From assembly GCF_029960645.1 (NCBI RefSeq), contig NZ_JASBQY010000023.1, positions 1-47,253 of the forward strand: a DNA stretch of 47,253 nucleotides. The letters are read 5' to 3'. The translations under genes were made by a program, and so were the position numbers. This document shows, piece by piece, positions 8,030 through 18,297 of the stretch (positions within the stretch are counted from its first letter, which is position 1; each line of letters starts with the position of its first letter). The notes beneath the pieces were generated by a model that worked only from the letters and a program-made list of their open reading frames with translations, was not told where the DNA came from and did no database searches. The stretch comes from Arthrobacter sp. AL12 (GTDB lineage: Bacteria; Actinomycetota; Actinomycetes; Actinomycetales; Micrococcaceae).

Positions 8030-10648
8030 GTGAAGGCAATCCGCAGATTTACCGTCCGAACCGTTCTTCCCGAGTCGATCCGGCCGCTGGCCCGGCTGGC
8101 CACCAACCTCCGGTGGTCCTGGCACCGGCCCACGCGGGAGCTTTTCGAGGGCCTGAACCCCAAGGTGTGGGCCGAGAGCGACCACGATCCGGTGACCTTC
8201 CTCGGTCTGGTCAGCCGGGAGGAGCTGCAGCGCCTCGCCGCGGACCTGGACGTGGTGCGCCGGGTCCACTCGGCCGCCGAGGACCTCGACCGGTACCTGG
8301 AACAGCCCCGGTGGTACCAGAGCCTTGGCGACGGCGCACCGGCGTGCATCGCCTACTTCTCCCCCGAGTTCGGCATCACCGAAGTGCTGCCGCAGTACTC
8401 CGGCGGCCTCGGCATCCTCGCCGGCGACCATCTGAAGGCCGCCTCGGACCTGGGCGTGCCGCTGATCGGCGTCGGACTGCTGTACCAGGCGGGCTATTTC
8501 AAGCAGTCCCTGTCCCGTGACGCGTGGCAGCAGGAAACCTACCCGGTCCTCGATCCGGACGGTCTGCCGCTGACCCTGCTGCGCGAGGCCTCCGCGGACG
8601 GCAACGGCAGGCCCATCCAGATCTCCCTGCCGCTCCCCAACGGCCGCCGGCTGCTGGCGCACGTCTGGCGCGCCGACGTCGGGCGTGTCCCGCTGCTGCT
8701 CCTGGATTCCAACGTTCCCGGCAACGACGACGCCGCCCGCGGCATCACCGACCGCCTGTACGGCGGCGGCGGCGACCACCGGCTCCAGCAGGAACTCCTG
8801 CTGGGCATGGGCGGGGTCAAGGCCCTGCGCGCCTTCCAGAAGCTCACCGGCAGCCCCGCACCGGAGGTGTTCCACACCAACGAGGGCCATGCCGGCTTCC
8901 TGGGCGTGGAGCGGATCCAGGAAATGATGTCCGCCGCGGAACCGCTGAGCTGGGACGAGGCGCTGGCTGCCGGCCGCGCCTCCACCGTGTTCACCACCCA
9001 CACCCCGGTCCCGGCCGGCATTGACCGCTTCGAGGTCTCGCAGATCCAGCACTTCTTCGACGCCGGGCTGGCGCCGGACGTGCCGGTGGCAAAGATCCTG
9101 GACCTCGGCCGCGAGGATTACACGGACGGCAACCCGTTCGTGTTCAACATGGCCGTGATGGGCCTTCGCCTGGCCCAGCGTGCCAACGGCGTCGCCAAGC
9201 TGCACGGCGTCGTGTCCCGCGGCATGTTTTCCGCACTGTGGCCCGGATTCGACCACTCCGAGGTGCCCATCACGTCGGTCACCAACGGGGTGCACGTGCC
9301 CACCTGGGTGGACCCGCGGGTGTCCCAGCTGGCGCGTGACCAGTTCGGCGCCGAGGCGGAGGCCCAGGGCCGCTGGGACCTCGCCTACAACGTCAGTGAC
9401 GAGGACGTTTGGGCCCTCCGCCGCGAGATGCGCGTGTCGCTCGTGGAAGACGTCCGGCGCCGCCTGCGGGCTGCCTGGAAGAAGCGCGGGGCGGCCGACG
9501 CCGAGCTCGCGTGGACGGATTCGGTGCTGGACCCGGACATCCTGACCATCGGCTTCGCCCGGCGTGTGCCGACCTACAAGCGGCTCACGCTGATGCTGCG
9601 CGAGCCGGAGCGGCTCAAGGCCCTGCTGCTGCACAAGACCCACCCGATCCAGCTGGTCATAGCGGGCAAGTCCCACCCGGCCGATGACGCGGGCAAGAAG
9701 ATGATCCAGGACCTCGTCCGGTTCACCGACGACCCGGCGGTGCGGCACCGGATCGCGTTCCTGCCCAACTACGACATCGCCATGGCCCGGACCCTGTTCC
9801 CGGGGTGCGACGTGTGGCTGAACAATCCGCTGCGTCCGCTCGAGGCGTGCGGCACCTCCGGCATGAAGGCGGCCCTGAACGGCTCGCTCAACCTCTCAGT
9901 CCTGGACGGCTGGTGGGACGAGATGTACGACGGCGAGAACGGCTGGGCGATTCCGACCGCCAACAACGACGCGGCCCCCGAGGAACGCGACGACATCGAG
10001 GCGGCGGCCCTGTACGAGCTGCTCGAGACCCAGGTGGCCCCCCGCTTCTACGGACTCACGGTGTCCGACGGCGCCGGCGCCGCTGGGCCTTCGCAGTCAG
10101 GAGCGCAGACGGTCCCCACGCACTGGGTCTCGATGATCAAGCACACCATGTCCCATCTGGGCCCGGCAGTCTCCGCGGACCGGATGCTCAAGGACTACGT
10201 CAACGTCCTGTACCGGCCGGCCGCCGTCGCGGGCCGCCGGGCCGGTGCGGAGAATTTTGCCGAGGCCAAGGCCCTCGCGGCCTGGATTTCCCGGGTCCGG
10301 GCTGCCTGGCCGCAGATCCAGGTAGAACATGTGGACTCGGTGGGCGTCTCGGAGGACCCGCAGATCGGCGACATTCTTCAGGTCAACGCCTATGTGGCCC
10401 TGCACGACCTCACCCCGGATGATGTGTCCGTCGAGGTCGCCTACGGCAAGGCGGAGGACGGCGACGAGCTGGCCGACGTCACGGTGGCGGAGCTGAAGGC
10501 GGTGGAAGACCTCGGCAAGGGCCGGCACCTTTTCAGCGGAACCTTGGTGATCGACCGGTCCGGTTCCTTCGGCTACACGGTCCGGGTACTCCCGAAGCAC
10601 GAGGCGCTTGCGTCCAAGGCGGAACTGGGCCTGATCGTCAACGCCTGA
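8030..10648 (+). CDS. glgP: alpha-glucan (glycogen/maltodextrin) phosphorylase
   Basis: This GT35 phosphorylase releases glucose 1-phosphate from alpha-1,4-glucan, so it is the degradative counterpart of the divergent glgE operon. It belongs to the shorter bacterial subtype of about 850-870 residues. Evidence is the N-terminal LRWSWHRPTRELF, YFSPEFGI and YSGGLGILAGDHLK, and the PLP site GTSGMKAALNGSLN with Lys613. GTG at 8030 is chosen, giving 872 residues and the family-typical start MKAIRRFTVR. An in-frame TTG at 8009 would add only seven residues that do not look conserved. Confidence 0.93.
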   Translation: MKAIRRFTVRTVLPESIRPLARLATNLRWSWHRPTRELFEGLNPKVWAESDHDPVTFLGLVSREELQRLAADLDVVRRVHSAAEDLDRYLEQPRWYQSLGDGAPACIAYFSPEFGITEVLPQYSGGLGILAGDHLKAASDLGVPLIGVGLLYQAGYFKQSLSRDAWQQETYPVLDPDGLPLTLLREASADGNGRPIQISLPLPNGRRLLAHVWRADVGRVPLLLLDSNVPGNDDAARGITDRLYGGGGDHRLQQELLLGMGGVKALRAFQKLTGSPAPEVFHTNEGHAGFLGVERIQEMMSAAEPLSWDEALAAGRASTVFTTHTPVPAGIDRFEVSQIQHFFDAGLAPDVPVAKILDLGREDYTDGNPFVFNMAVMGLRLAQRANGVAKLHGVVSRGMFSALWPGFDHSEVPITSVTNGVHVPTWVDPRVSQLARDQFGAEAEAQGRWDLAYNVSDEDVWALRREMRVSLVEDVRRRLRAAWKKRGAADAELAWTDSVLDPDILTIGFARRVPTYKRLTLMLREPERLKALLLHKTHPIQLVIAGKSHPADDAGKKMIQDLVRFTDDPAVRHRIAFLPNYDIAMARTLFPGCDVWLNNPLRPLEACGTSGMKAALNGSLNLSVLDGWWDEMYDGENGWAIPTANNDAAPEERDDIEAAALYELLETQVAPRFYGLTVSDGAGAAGPSQSGAQTVPTHWVSMIKHTMSHLGPAVSADRMLKDYVNVLYRPAAVAGRRAGAENFAEAKALAAWISRVRAAWPQIQVEHVDSVGVSEDPQIGDILQVNAYVALHDLTPDDVSVEVAYGKAEDGDELADVTVAELKAVEDLGKGRHLFSGTLVIDRSGSFGYTVRVLPKHEALASKAELGLIVNA

Positions 10649-10655
10649 AGCCGTC

Positions 10656-10735
10656 GTTCCGCAAACCGGCCATCCTTCGCGTGCTCGCTCGTTCCTGGCT
10701 TAGACGCACGCTTACGGATAACCGGTTCGCGGAAC
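10656..10735. repeat. long-loop inverted repeat between glgP and barstar
   Basis: GTTCCGCAAACCGG (10656-10669) is repeated in inverted form as CCGGTTCGCGGAAC (10722-10735), with one mismatch in 14 and a loop of 52 nt. It fills the convergent gap between glgP and the barstar gene. It has no T-tract, so it may be a bidirectional transcription end or a small dispersed palindrome. Confidence 0.6.
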
Positions 10736-10753
10736 GGCCGTGCGCGGCCGCCA

Positions 10754-11110
10754 TCAGAGGCAGACGGCGATGACGGCCAGGTTCCTGCCGGAGTAGCGTT
10801 CGGCGTCCTGGAGGATTTCGCAGATGACACCGAACGAACGGTCCGAGCGGAAGGCGGCCGGGACCTCCCAGATGAAGGTGATCGGGGACTGGCCCTCGTC
10901 GGCGGCGGCATCGGCGAAGTCGTGCAGGGAGTCATTGAGCGCATCCAGGTTCACGCCGTAGTCCTCCGGGAAGCCCAGGGTCTTCGCGAACGTCTCGAGG
11001 ACCATCCGTTTGGTATCGGCGGCGGGAATCAGCACGGCGCGCCGTCCGGCGTCCGCCACCAGGGCCTGCAGTTCCTCGATGGTCCAGGTGTCTGCGGAGT
11101 AAATCTTCAT
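10754..11110 (-). CDS. barstar-family ribonuclease inhibitor
   Basis: This 118-residue acidic protein matches the barstar fold. The hallmark is FPEDYGVNLDALNDSLHD at about residues 47-64, corresponding to the barstar helix and loop that plug a barnase-type active site; it ends in a hydrophobic strand. By family knowledge it would bind the adjacent ribonuclease tightly and protect the cell before secretion. It starts with ATG at 11110, 7 nt after the ribonuclease stop, and is co-directional with it, so the two are almost certainly co-transcribed. That the adjacent RNase is its target is inferred from position. Confidence 0.88.
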   Translation of the reverse strand: MKIYSADTWTIEELQALVADAGRRAVLIPAADTKRMVLETFAKTLGFPEDYGVNLDALNDSLHDFADAAADEGQSPITFIWEVPAAFRSDRSFGVICEILQDAERYSGRNLAVIAVCL

Positions 11111-11117
11111 GGGTTCC

Positions 11118-11579
11118 TTACTTGCCTTCGATAATGAATCTGAACGAGTTGTAATGGTCCGCCGTGTAATACTTCTCGCCGGCCTGCCCGGCCACGATCC
11201 GGCGGGCACCGCGGTCGGATTCACCCGGGGTCCGGACCGTGTATTCCCGGTAATAGCCGGAGGATTTCCGCGGAAGAATGCGCTCGAAGTTGCCGAACGT
11301 GACGTCGTCCCTGCTGTAGGGATACGGCCCTCCCCTGGTGATGAGCCCAAGTGTCTGTCGCGCTTCGGCGGGAAGCTCCGAGGCCTTCACCTCCGGCAGC
11401 CCGGACGGGTTCGCGGGGGCAGGCGGCGCCGTTGGAGCTGCGCGCTCTGCAGGGACGACGCTCCTGGTGCCGGCGCCGGACGGCGCCGTTCCGCTCCCCG
11501 GGACCCCTGCCAGCACGAACGCCAGCACCGCCAGTCCGAGCAGCAGGGCAAGCAGGGCCGTCAGCCGCTGGACCTTCAT
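11118..11579 (-). CDS. secreted guanyl-specific ribonuclease (RNase Sa/barnase type)
   Basis: This 153-residue precursor should cleave single-stranded RNA after G. Residues 5-27 are a hydrophobic signal or anchor segment, followed by a Pro/Ala-rich linker and a catalytic domain of about 85 residues. That domain closely resembles Streptomyces RNase Sa: GPYPYSRDDVTFGNFE, GYYREYTV with catalytic Glu112, RGARRIV with Arg123 and Arg127, and YYTADHY with His142. The two Cys that form the RNase Sa disulfide are absent. ATG at 11579 is chosen because it precedes the signal sequence; a longer in-frame extension has none. It begins 34 nt after glgX and is followed by barstar. Confidence 0.9.
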   Translation of the reverse strand: MKVQRLTALLALLLGLAVLAFVLAGVPGSGTAPSGAGTRSVVPAERAAPTAPPAPANPSGLPEVKASELPAEARQTLGLITRGGPYPYSRDDVTFGNFERILPRKSSGYYREYTVRTPGESDRGARRIVAGQAGEKYYTADHYNSFRFIIEGK

Positions 11580-11613
11580 GCGCAGTTTTCCTTTTGCCTG
11601 GGTGGGGGCCGGG

Positions 11614-13728
<2,115 letters not shown>

Positions 13729-13834
13729 TGCTTAAAGTTTAGCGGGGCGGAACAAATAGACCCGGTTTCTGATTTCCTGACGAACTGCAGTTTACGGAAA
13801 AGCGACGTTGCAGACTTGAACAAGCGCCGAAAAT

Positions 13835-13839
13835 GGAGG
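13835..13839 (+). promoter_or_regulatory. ribosome binding site deciding the start of the nitrilase gene
   Basis: GGAGG at 13835-13839 lies 5 nt before GTG at 13845. It overlaps the upstream in-frame ATG at 13833, which therefore cannot use it. This favours the GTG start. Confidence 0.75.
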
Positions 13840-13844
13840 TAATA

Positions 13845-14648
13845 GTGCGGATTGCACTCGCTCAAATCATCACCGGACGCGATCTTGCCGGAAATCTGGC
13901 CCTCGTGGCGGACTACGCGGCCCGCGCCAAAGCCGGCGGGGCGGAGCTCGTGGTATTCCCCGAGGCCACCATGCGCGCCTTCGGGAATTCGCTGCTGGAC
14001 ATCGCCGAGCCCTTGGACGGCCCATGGGCATCGCGGCTGCGCAGCATCGCGGCGGAACACCGGATTGTGATCGTCGCCGGGATGTTCACCCCGGGAACAC
14101 CGGACGACGGCGGCAAGGTGCGCAACACCCTGCTGGTCACCGGCCGCGGCATCGAGGCCAGCTACGACAAGATCCACCTCTTTGATGCCTTTGGCTTCGC
14201 GGAATCGGACACGGTCGACGCCGGCACTGTGCCCGTCACCTTCGAGTTCGACGGCGTGACGTTCGGCCTGGCGACCTGCTACGACATCAGGTTCCCTGAT
14301 CTCTTTACCGAGAACGCGGATCGCGGGGCCGAGGTGAACATTGTCTGCGCTTCCTGGGGATCCGGCCCGGGCAAGGCCGAACAATGGAAGCTCCTGGCCC
14401 GCGCCCGCGCCCTGGATTCCACCACTGTGGTCCTCGCCTGCGGCCAGGGCGACCCGGCCAGCCAGGGAATCGAGCCCAAAGGTGCGGCGCCCACCGGCGT
14501 CGGGCACTCCGTCGTCGTGTCCCCGCTGGGTGAGGTCCTCGAAGAGCTCGACGGCGCCCCCGGCCTGCTGTTCACAGACCTGGACCCCGCCGCCGTCAAG
14601 GAAGCCCGGGCCAAACTCCCGGTCCTCGCCAACCGCCACAAGTTCTAA
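13845..14648 (+). CDS. carbon-nitrogen hydrolase (nitrilase superfamily amidase)
   Basis: This 267-residue enzyme belongs to the nitrilase superfamily, which hydrolyses non-peptide C-N bonds. The triad is complete: Glu40 in VVFPEATM, Lys109 in YDKIHLFDAFGF and Cys145 in LATCYDIRFPDLF. The sequence resembles omega-amidase and deaminated-glutathione amidase (Nit1/Nit2) relatives, notably in ending LANRHKF, but the substrate cannot be read from sequence. It is divergent from glgX and stands as a single gene ending at a palindromic element. Confidence 0.88.
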   Translation: MRIALAQIITGRDLAGNLALVADYAARAKAGGAELVVFPEATMRAFGNSLLDIAEPLDGPWASRLRSIAAEHRIVIVAGMFTPGTPDDGGKVRNTLLVTGRGIEASYDKIHLFDAFGFAESDTVDAGTVPVTFEFDGVTFGLATCYDIRFPDLFTENADRGAEVNIVCASWGSGPGKAEQWKLLARARALDSTTVVLACGQGDPASQGIEPKGAAPTGVGHSVVVSPLGEVLEELDGAPGLLFTDLDPAAVKEARAKLPVLANRHKF

Positions 14649-14655
14649 CACCGCT

Positions 14656-14710
14656 GGGTCACTTCGCGCCCATTTTGGGGCCTCGGAGGGGCGCGAGGTG
14701 ACCCCGCGTT
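14656..14710. repeat. palindromic element, copy 1 (AACGCGGGGTCAC family)
   Basis: GGGTCACTTCGCGCCC (14656-14671) pairs with GGGCGCGAGGTGACCC around a short loop, and the right arm extends to CCGCGTT at 14710. The right arm GTGACCCCGCGTT (14698-14710) is identical to the right arm of a second element at 24439-24499. Here it lies between convergent genes and could also end transcription. Confidence 0.7.
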
Positions 14711-14724
14711 GCTGTGCTGTTGGA

Positions 14725-15711
14725 CTACTTGACGGCGCGCTGGCGGGAGATCTCGTAGAGGGAGATGCCCACGGCCATGGAGGCGTTCAGCGACTCCATC
14801 GCGGAGTCGATCGGGATGGAGACGATCTGGTCGCAGTTTTCGCGGACCAGCCGGCTGAGGCCCTTGCCCTCGGATCCCACAACAATGCAGACCGGCTCGG
14901 TGGCCAAGGCGAGGTCGGGCAGCGACACGTCGCCGTCGCCGTCGAGCCCCAGAACATAGATGCCCATGTTCTTAAAAGCCTTCAGCGTGTTGTTCAGGTT
15001 GGCCGCACGTGCCACGGGGACGCGGACCGCTGCTCCCGCGCTGGTCTTCCAGGCGGAGGCGGTGACGCCGACGGAGCGGCGTTCCGGGACGATGACGCCG
15101 TGGCCACTGAAGGCCGAGACCGAGCGGATGATCGCCCCGAGGTTGCGCGGATCGGTGATGCCGTCCAGCGCGACGAAGAGCGGCGCGTTGGCGACGTGGC
15201 CCTTCTTCCAGCTCGCGAGGATTTCCTCGGCGAGCTCGTAGGCGTCCTGGTATTCGTACGGCGGGATCTGCAGCACGAGGCCCTGGTGGATGGCGTCGTC
15301 GGTCATCCGGTCCAGCTCGGGCTTGCCGGTCTCGAGCAGCGGGATGCCGCGCTCGGCCGCCAGCTTCAGGGACTCCTTGACGCGGTCATCCATCTCGATG
15401 CGGATAGCGACGTGCAGGGCCTTGGCCGGGATGCCGGCGCGAAGTGCCTCCACGACGGAGTTGCGTCCGGTGACGACTTCCTCGGTGGCGCGGCCCTTGG
15501 GGCCGGAACGCGCACCGGGGTTGCGGGGGGCGCCCGGGCGCTTGGCCGCGGAGCGTTCCGCGAGCTGCTTGTTCTTGTGGGCCTTGTGGTACGGGCGGTC
15601 CTCCGCCTTGGGCGTCGGCCCCTTGCCCTCAAGTGCCTTGCGGCCGTGACCGCCGGTTCCGACGGAGGGGCCCTTCTTCAGTTTGACCGACCGGCGACCG
15701 TTGTTGGCCAT
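14725..15711 (-). CDS. rlmB: 23S rRNA (guanosine-2'-O-)-methyltransferase, TrmH/RlmB family
   Basis: This SPOUT-class enzyme is expected to 2'-O-methylate a guanosine in 23S rRNA. The 328-residue protein has a basic extension of about 75 residues rich in Lys and Arg. The substrate-binding domain follows with VTGRNSVVEALRAGIPAKAL, and then the knotted catalytic domain with LDGITDPRNLGAIIRS, IVVGSEGKGLSRLV and IPIDSAMESLNASMAVGI. ATG at 15711 is chosen over an ATG nine bases upstream, giving MANNGRRSVK. It follows cysS on the same strand, as in mycobacteria. The exact target nucleotide is inferred from the family. Confidence 0.92.
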   Translation of the reverse strand: MANNGRRSVKLKKGPSVGTGGHGRKALEGKGPTPKAEDRPYHKAHKNKQLAERSAAKRPGAPRNPGARSGPKGRATEEVVTGRNSVVEALRAGIPAKALHVAIRIEMDDRVKESLKLAAERGIPLLETGKPELDRMTDDAIHQGLVLQIPPYEYQDAYELAEEILASWKKGHVANAPLFVALDGITDPRNLGAIIRSVSAFSGHGVIVPERRSVGVTASAWKTSAGAAVRVPVARAANLNNTLKAFKNMGIYVLGLDGDGDVSLPDLALATEPVCIVVGSEGKGLSRLVRENCDQIVSIPIDSAMESLNASMAVGISLYEISRQRAVK

Positions 15712-15834
15712 GAGTTCCACCCTTTTAAATACGCGATTCGTTGATAAGTCTGAACTCCAGTCTACTGACTCGAGTTAAATCCTCGACCGCAGGGCATGGC
15801 CGGTCCCCGGTGCAGCGCCGGGAACCGGACCGGA

Positions 15835-17301
15835 TCAGCCGCGCTTGAGGCTCCAGTTTGCGCCGTCCGGGCCGTCCTCGACGACGACGCCGGCGGCGGC
15901 GAGGGTGTCGCGGATGGCGTCCGAAGCGGCCCAGTCCTTGCTGGCGCGGGCCCGGGCGCGGGCCGCGAGCTGCGCTTCGACGAGGACGCCGAGGGCGGTG
16001 GTGCTCTGTTCGTCCACGGCGGGCCCCGCGGTATCGCTGAGACCAAGGACACGCAGCATGTCGGTGACGCTGAGCAGTGCCTGCCGGGCGGCGTCGAGTT
16101 CCCCGGCGGTGAGTGCGGTGTTGCCTGCGCGGACGGTGTCGTGGAGCACCGCCAGGGCCTGCGGGACGTTGAGGTCATCGTCCATGGCGGCCGCGAAGGC
16201 GTCGGGGACGGTTCCGTAGCTGAAGAAGCCGACAGCGCCGTCCTGCGTCGGGGTGCTCCGAAGCGCGCGGCTGACGAACCCGTCGATGCGTTCGACGGCG
16301 GCGGCGGCCTCCTGCAGCGAGGACGGCTGGTAGTCCAGCACCGAGCGGTACTGGGCCTGGCCGAGGTAGTAGCGGACCACGCGCGGCGGGGCCAGCTCCA
16401 GCATCTCGGCGGGGCTGACGGTGTTGCCGATGGACTTGGACATTTTCTCGCCGGCGTAGGTGACCATGCCGTTGTGCATCCAGAAGTTGGCGAACCCGTG
16501 GCCGGCAGCCTGCGACTGGGCCATCTCGTTCTCGTGGTGCGGAAACCTGAGGTCCAGCCCGCCGCCGTGGATGTCGAACTCGGCGCCGAGGTACTTGGTG
16601 ACCATCGCGGAGCATTCGAGGTGCCAGCCCGGACGGCCGGCGCCCCACGGCGAGGCCCAGCTCGCCGTCGTCGGCTCCCCGTCCTTGTGGCCCTTCCAGA
16701 GCGCGAAGTCGCGCGGATCCCTCTTCCTGCTGCTGAACTGGGCTTCCACGTCCGGGGCGCCCTGCATGTCCTCGACCTTCTGCCGGGTCAGCGAGCCGTA
16801 CTTGTCCCAGGAGCGCACGTCGAAGTAGACGTCGCCCGAGCCGTCCGGGGCCGGGTAGGCGTGGCCGCGGTCGATCAGCTGCTGGATCAGGGCGTGCATT
16901 TCGGGGATGTGTCCGGTGGCGCGCGGTTCGTAGGTGGGGCGGGAGACGCCCAGGGTGTCGTAGGCCTTGAGGAATTCCTGCTCGTAGCGGTAGGCCAGCG
17001 CCCACCATTCCTCATTCCGGACGGCGCCGGGCTCGTCCTCGAAGTCGGGGCCGAAGGAGGCGGCGGACTTCGCGAGGATCTTGTCGTCGATGTCGGTGAC
17101 GTTGCGGACCACGGTGACCCGGAAGTTCCGGTACTCCAGCCAGCGGGTCAGCTGGTCGAAGGCGATAGCGGAGCGGATGTGCCCGACGTGCGGCATGCCC
17201 TGCACCGTGGCACCGCAATAGTAGAGGCTCACTTTGCCCGGAACCAGGGGGACGAAGTCGCGGACTTCGGCGGATGCAGTGTCATAGAAGCGCAGGGTCA
17301 C
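15835..17301 (-). CDS. cysS: cysteinyl-tRNA synthetase
   Basis: This class Ia synthetase charges tRNA-Cys. The 488-residue protein has the zinc-site Cys29 in YYCGATVQG, the HIGH-box variant HVGH at 38-41, DIDDKILAKS, the WHLECSAM zinc-site segment and KMSKS at 286-290. The C-terminal helical DALR-type domain carries the anticodon-recognition region. The full length argues against the shorter mycothiol-synthesis paralogue MshC. It lies in the order ispD-ispF-lipoprotein-cysS-rlmB. Confidence 0.95.
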   Translation of the reverse strand: MTLRFYDTASAEVRDFVPLVPGKVSLYYCGATVQGMPHVGHIRSAIAFDQLTRWLEYRNFRVTVVRNVTDIDDKILAKSAASFGPDFEDEPGAVRNEEWWALAYRYEQEFLKAYDTLGVSRPTYEPRATGHIPEMHALIQQLIDRGHAYPAPDGSGDVYFDVRSWDKYGSLTRQKVEDMQGAPDVEAQFSSRKRDPRDFALWKGHKDGEPTTASWASPWGAGRPGWHLECSAMVTKYLGAEFDIHGGGLDLRFPHHENEMAQSQAAGHGFANFWMHNGMVTYAGEKMSKSIGNTVSPAEMLELAPPRVVRYYLGQAQYRSVLDYQPSSLQEAAAAVERIDGFVSRALRSTPTQDGAVGFFSYGTVPDAFAAAMDDDLNVPQALAVLHDTVRAGNTALTAGELDAARQALLSVTDMLRVLGLSDTAGPAVDEQSTTALGVLVEAQLAARARARASKDWAASDAIRDTLAAAGVVVEDGPDGANWSLKRG

Positions 17302-17356
17302 CGCTCCAGATTAGCCGATGGCGATCCGGCCCCTGCGCGGGCCCCCCGCCCCCGGC

Positions 17357-17686
17357 CTACTTGCAGTACCCGCCGATCCTGTTGTTCTGTTCGGTGAGCT
17401 GTTTGGTCTGCTCACCGCTCCTGGCCCCGAGTGCGGTGCCGGCCACCTGCTTCATGATGTCCGCCATCTTCTGGATCGGGTCGGCCACCTCGGGCGCCAC
17501 CTTGTCGGCGACCTCCTGGTAATGCTTCGAGATCTGCTCCGCCTGCTGCTGCTGGTTGCCGGTGGGGACGAAGGTGTCCTGGTTGAGGAACGCGCAGCTT
17601 TCCGGGACGCTCAGCTTCGGCGTCGCGGTGCACCCGGTCAGCAGGAGTCCGGCCAGCAGGACGACGGCGGGCAGCAGCTTTTTCAC
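17357..17686 (-). CDS. small lipoprotein of unknown function
   Basis: This 109-residue protein starts with a lipoprotein signal peptide: MKK, a hydrophobic stretch and the lipobox LTGC, placing the lipidated residue at Cys19. The mature part is mostly helical (ISKHYQEVADKVAPEVADPIQKMADIMKQ is split across about residues 53-80) and has two further Cys residues near 32 and 108 that could form a disulfide outside the membrane. No family is recognised. It sits 42 nt after ispF and 55 nt before cysS on the same strand, so it is probably co-transcribed. Confidence 0.75.
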   Translation of the reverse strand: MKKLLPAVVLLAGLLLTGCTATPKLSVPESCAFLNQDTFVPTGNQQQQAEQISKHYQEVADKVAPEVADPIQKMADIMKQVAGTALGARSGEQTKQLTEQNNRIGGYCK

Positions 17687-17728
17687 AGGGGGTCTCCTGG
17701 TGTTGCGGGAAGGGGTGTTCCGTCAAGC

Positions 17729-18295
17729 CTAGGCGACAGACTCCGGAGACGCCGAGCCGGTGCGGTAGACGAGGGCTGTCGCCGTGGCCGCAATGCCCTC
17801 GCCGCGGCCGGTGAAGCCCAGGCCGTCGCTCGTGGTGGCAGAGACACTCACCGGGGCGCCCGCGGCCTCGCTGAGGACCCGCTGGGACTCCTCCCGGCGG
17901 GGGCCGAACTTGGGCTTGTTGGCCACGAACTGCACGGCGATGTTCCCGATTTCGAAGCCCGCGGCGCGGACGATCCGCGCAGCCTCGGCCAGCAGGGTCA
18001 CGCCGGATGCCCCGGCATACTCCGGGCGGTCGGTGCCGAAGTGCGCGCCGAGGTCCCCGGTGCCGGAGGCGGAGAACAGGGCGTCGGCGGCTGCATGCGC
18101 GACGGGGTCGCCGTCGGAGTGGCCGGACAGTCCGCGCTCCCCGTCCCAGAACAGGCCGCCGAGCCAGAGCGGCTGGGGCGCGTCCTCGGCGGCGTAGGCG
18201 TGGACGTCGATGCCGATTCCGGTCCTAGGGATCACCGGCAGCGGGAACACCGGCAGCGGGATCACCGGCAGCGGGGCGTTCTGGTTCCCGGACAT
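17729..18295 (-). CDS. ispF: 2-C-methyl-D-erythritol 2,4-cyclodiphosphate synthase
   Basis: IspF makes the cyclic diphosphate intermediate of the MEP isoprenoid pathway. The metal ligands are in GIGIDVHAY (Asp30, His32), followed by the LSGHSDGDPVAHAAADA and GDLGAHFGTD motifs and the C-terminal GLGFTGRGEGIAATA. At 188 residues it is about 30 longer than usual. The extra residues form an N-terminal tail with three Pro-Leu-Pro-Val-Ile/Phe repeats encoded by perfect-length 15-bp repeats. No alternative start lies between the tail and the conserved core. It begins 2 nt after ispD. Confidence 0.93.
   Translation of the reverse strand: MSGNQNAPLPVIPLPVFPLPVIPRTGIGIDVHAYAAEDAPQPLWLGGLFWDGERGLSGHSDGDPVAHAAADALFSASGTGDLGAHFGTDRPEYAGASGVTLLAEAARIVRAAGFEIGNIAVQFVANKPKFGPRREESQRVLSEAAGAPVSVSATTSDGLGFTGRGEGIAATATALVYRTGSASPESVA
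18231..18275. repeat. three tandem 15-bp repeats inside the 5' end of ispF
   Basis: Three copies of ATCACCGGCAGCGGG occur at 18231-18245, 18246-18260 and 18261-18275; the middle copy differs at one base (AACACC). Being a multiple of three, the unit adds five residues per copy (PLPVI or PLPVF) to the N-terminus of IspF. It could change copy number without breaking the frame. Confidence 0.9.
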
Positions 18296-18297
18296 GC

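Noticed and set aside
7985..9748. Long minus-strand open frame opposite glgP
   Set aside because: It has no recognisable domain and completely overlaps a well-supported phosphorylase gene.
15835..17301. Mycothiol ligase MshC instead of cysteinyl-tRNA synthetase
   Set aside because: The protein is 488 residues with a C-terminal tRNA-binding helical domain and an exact KMSKS. MshC is shorter and lacks that domain.
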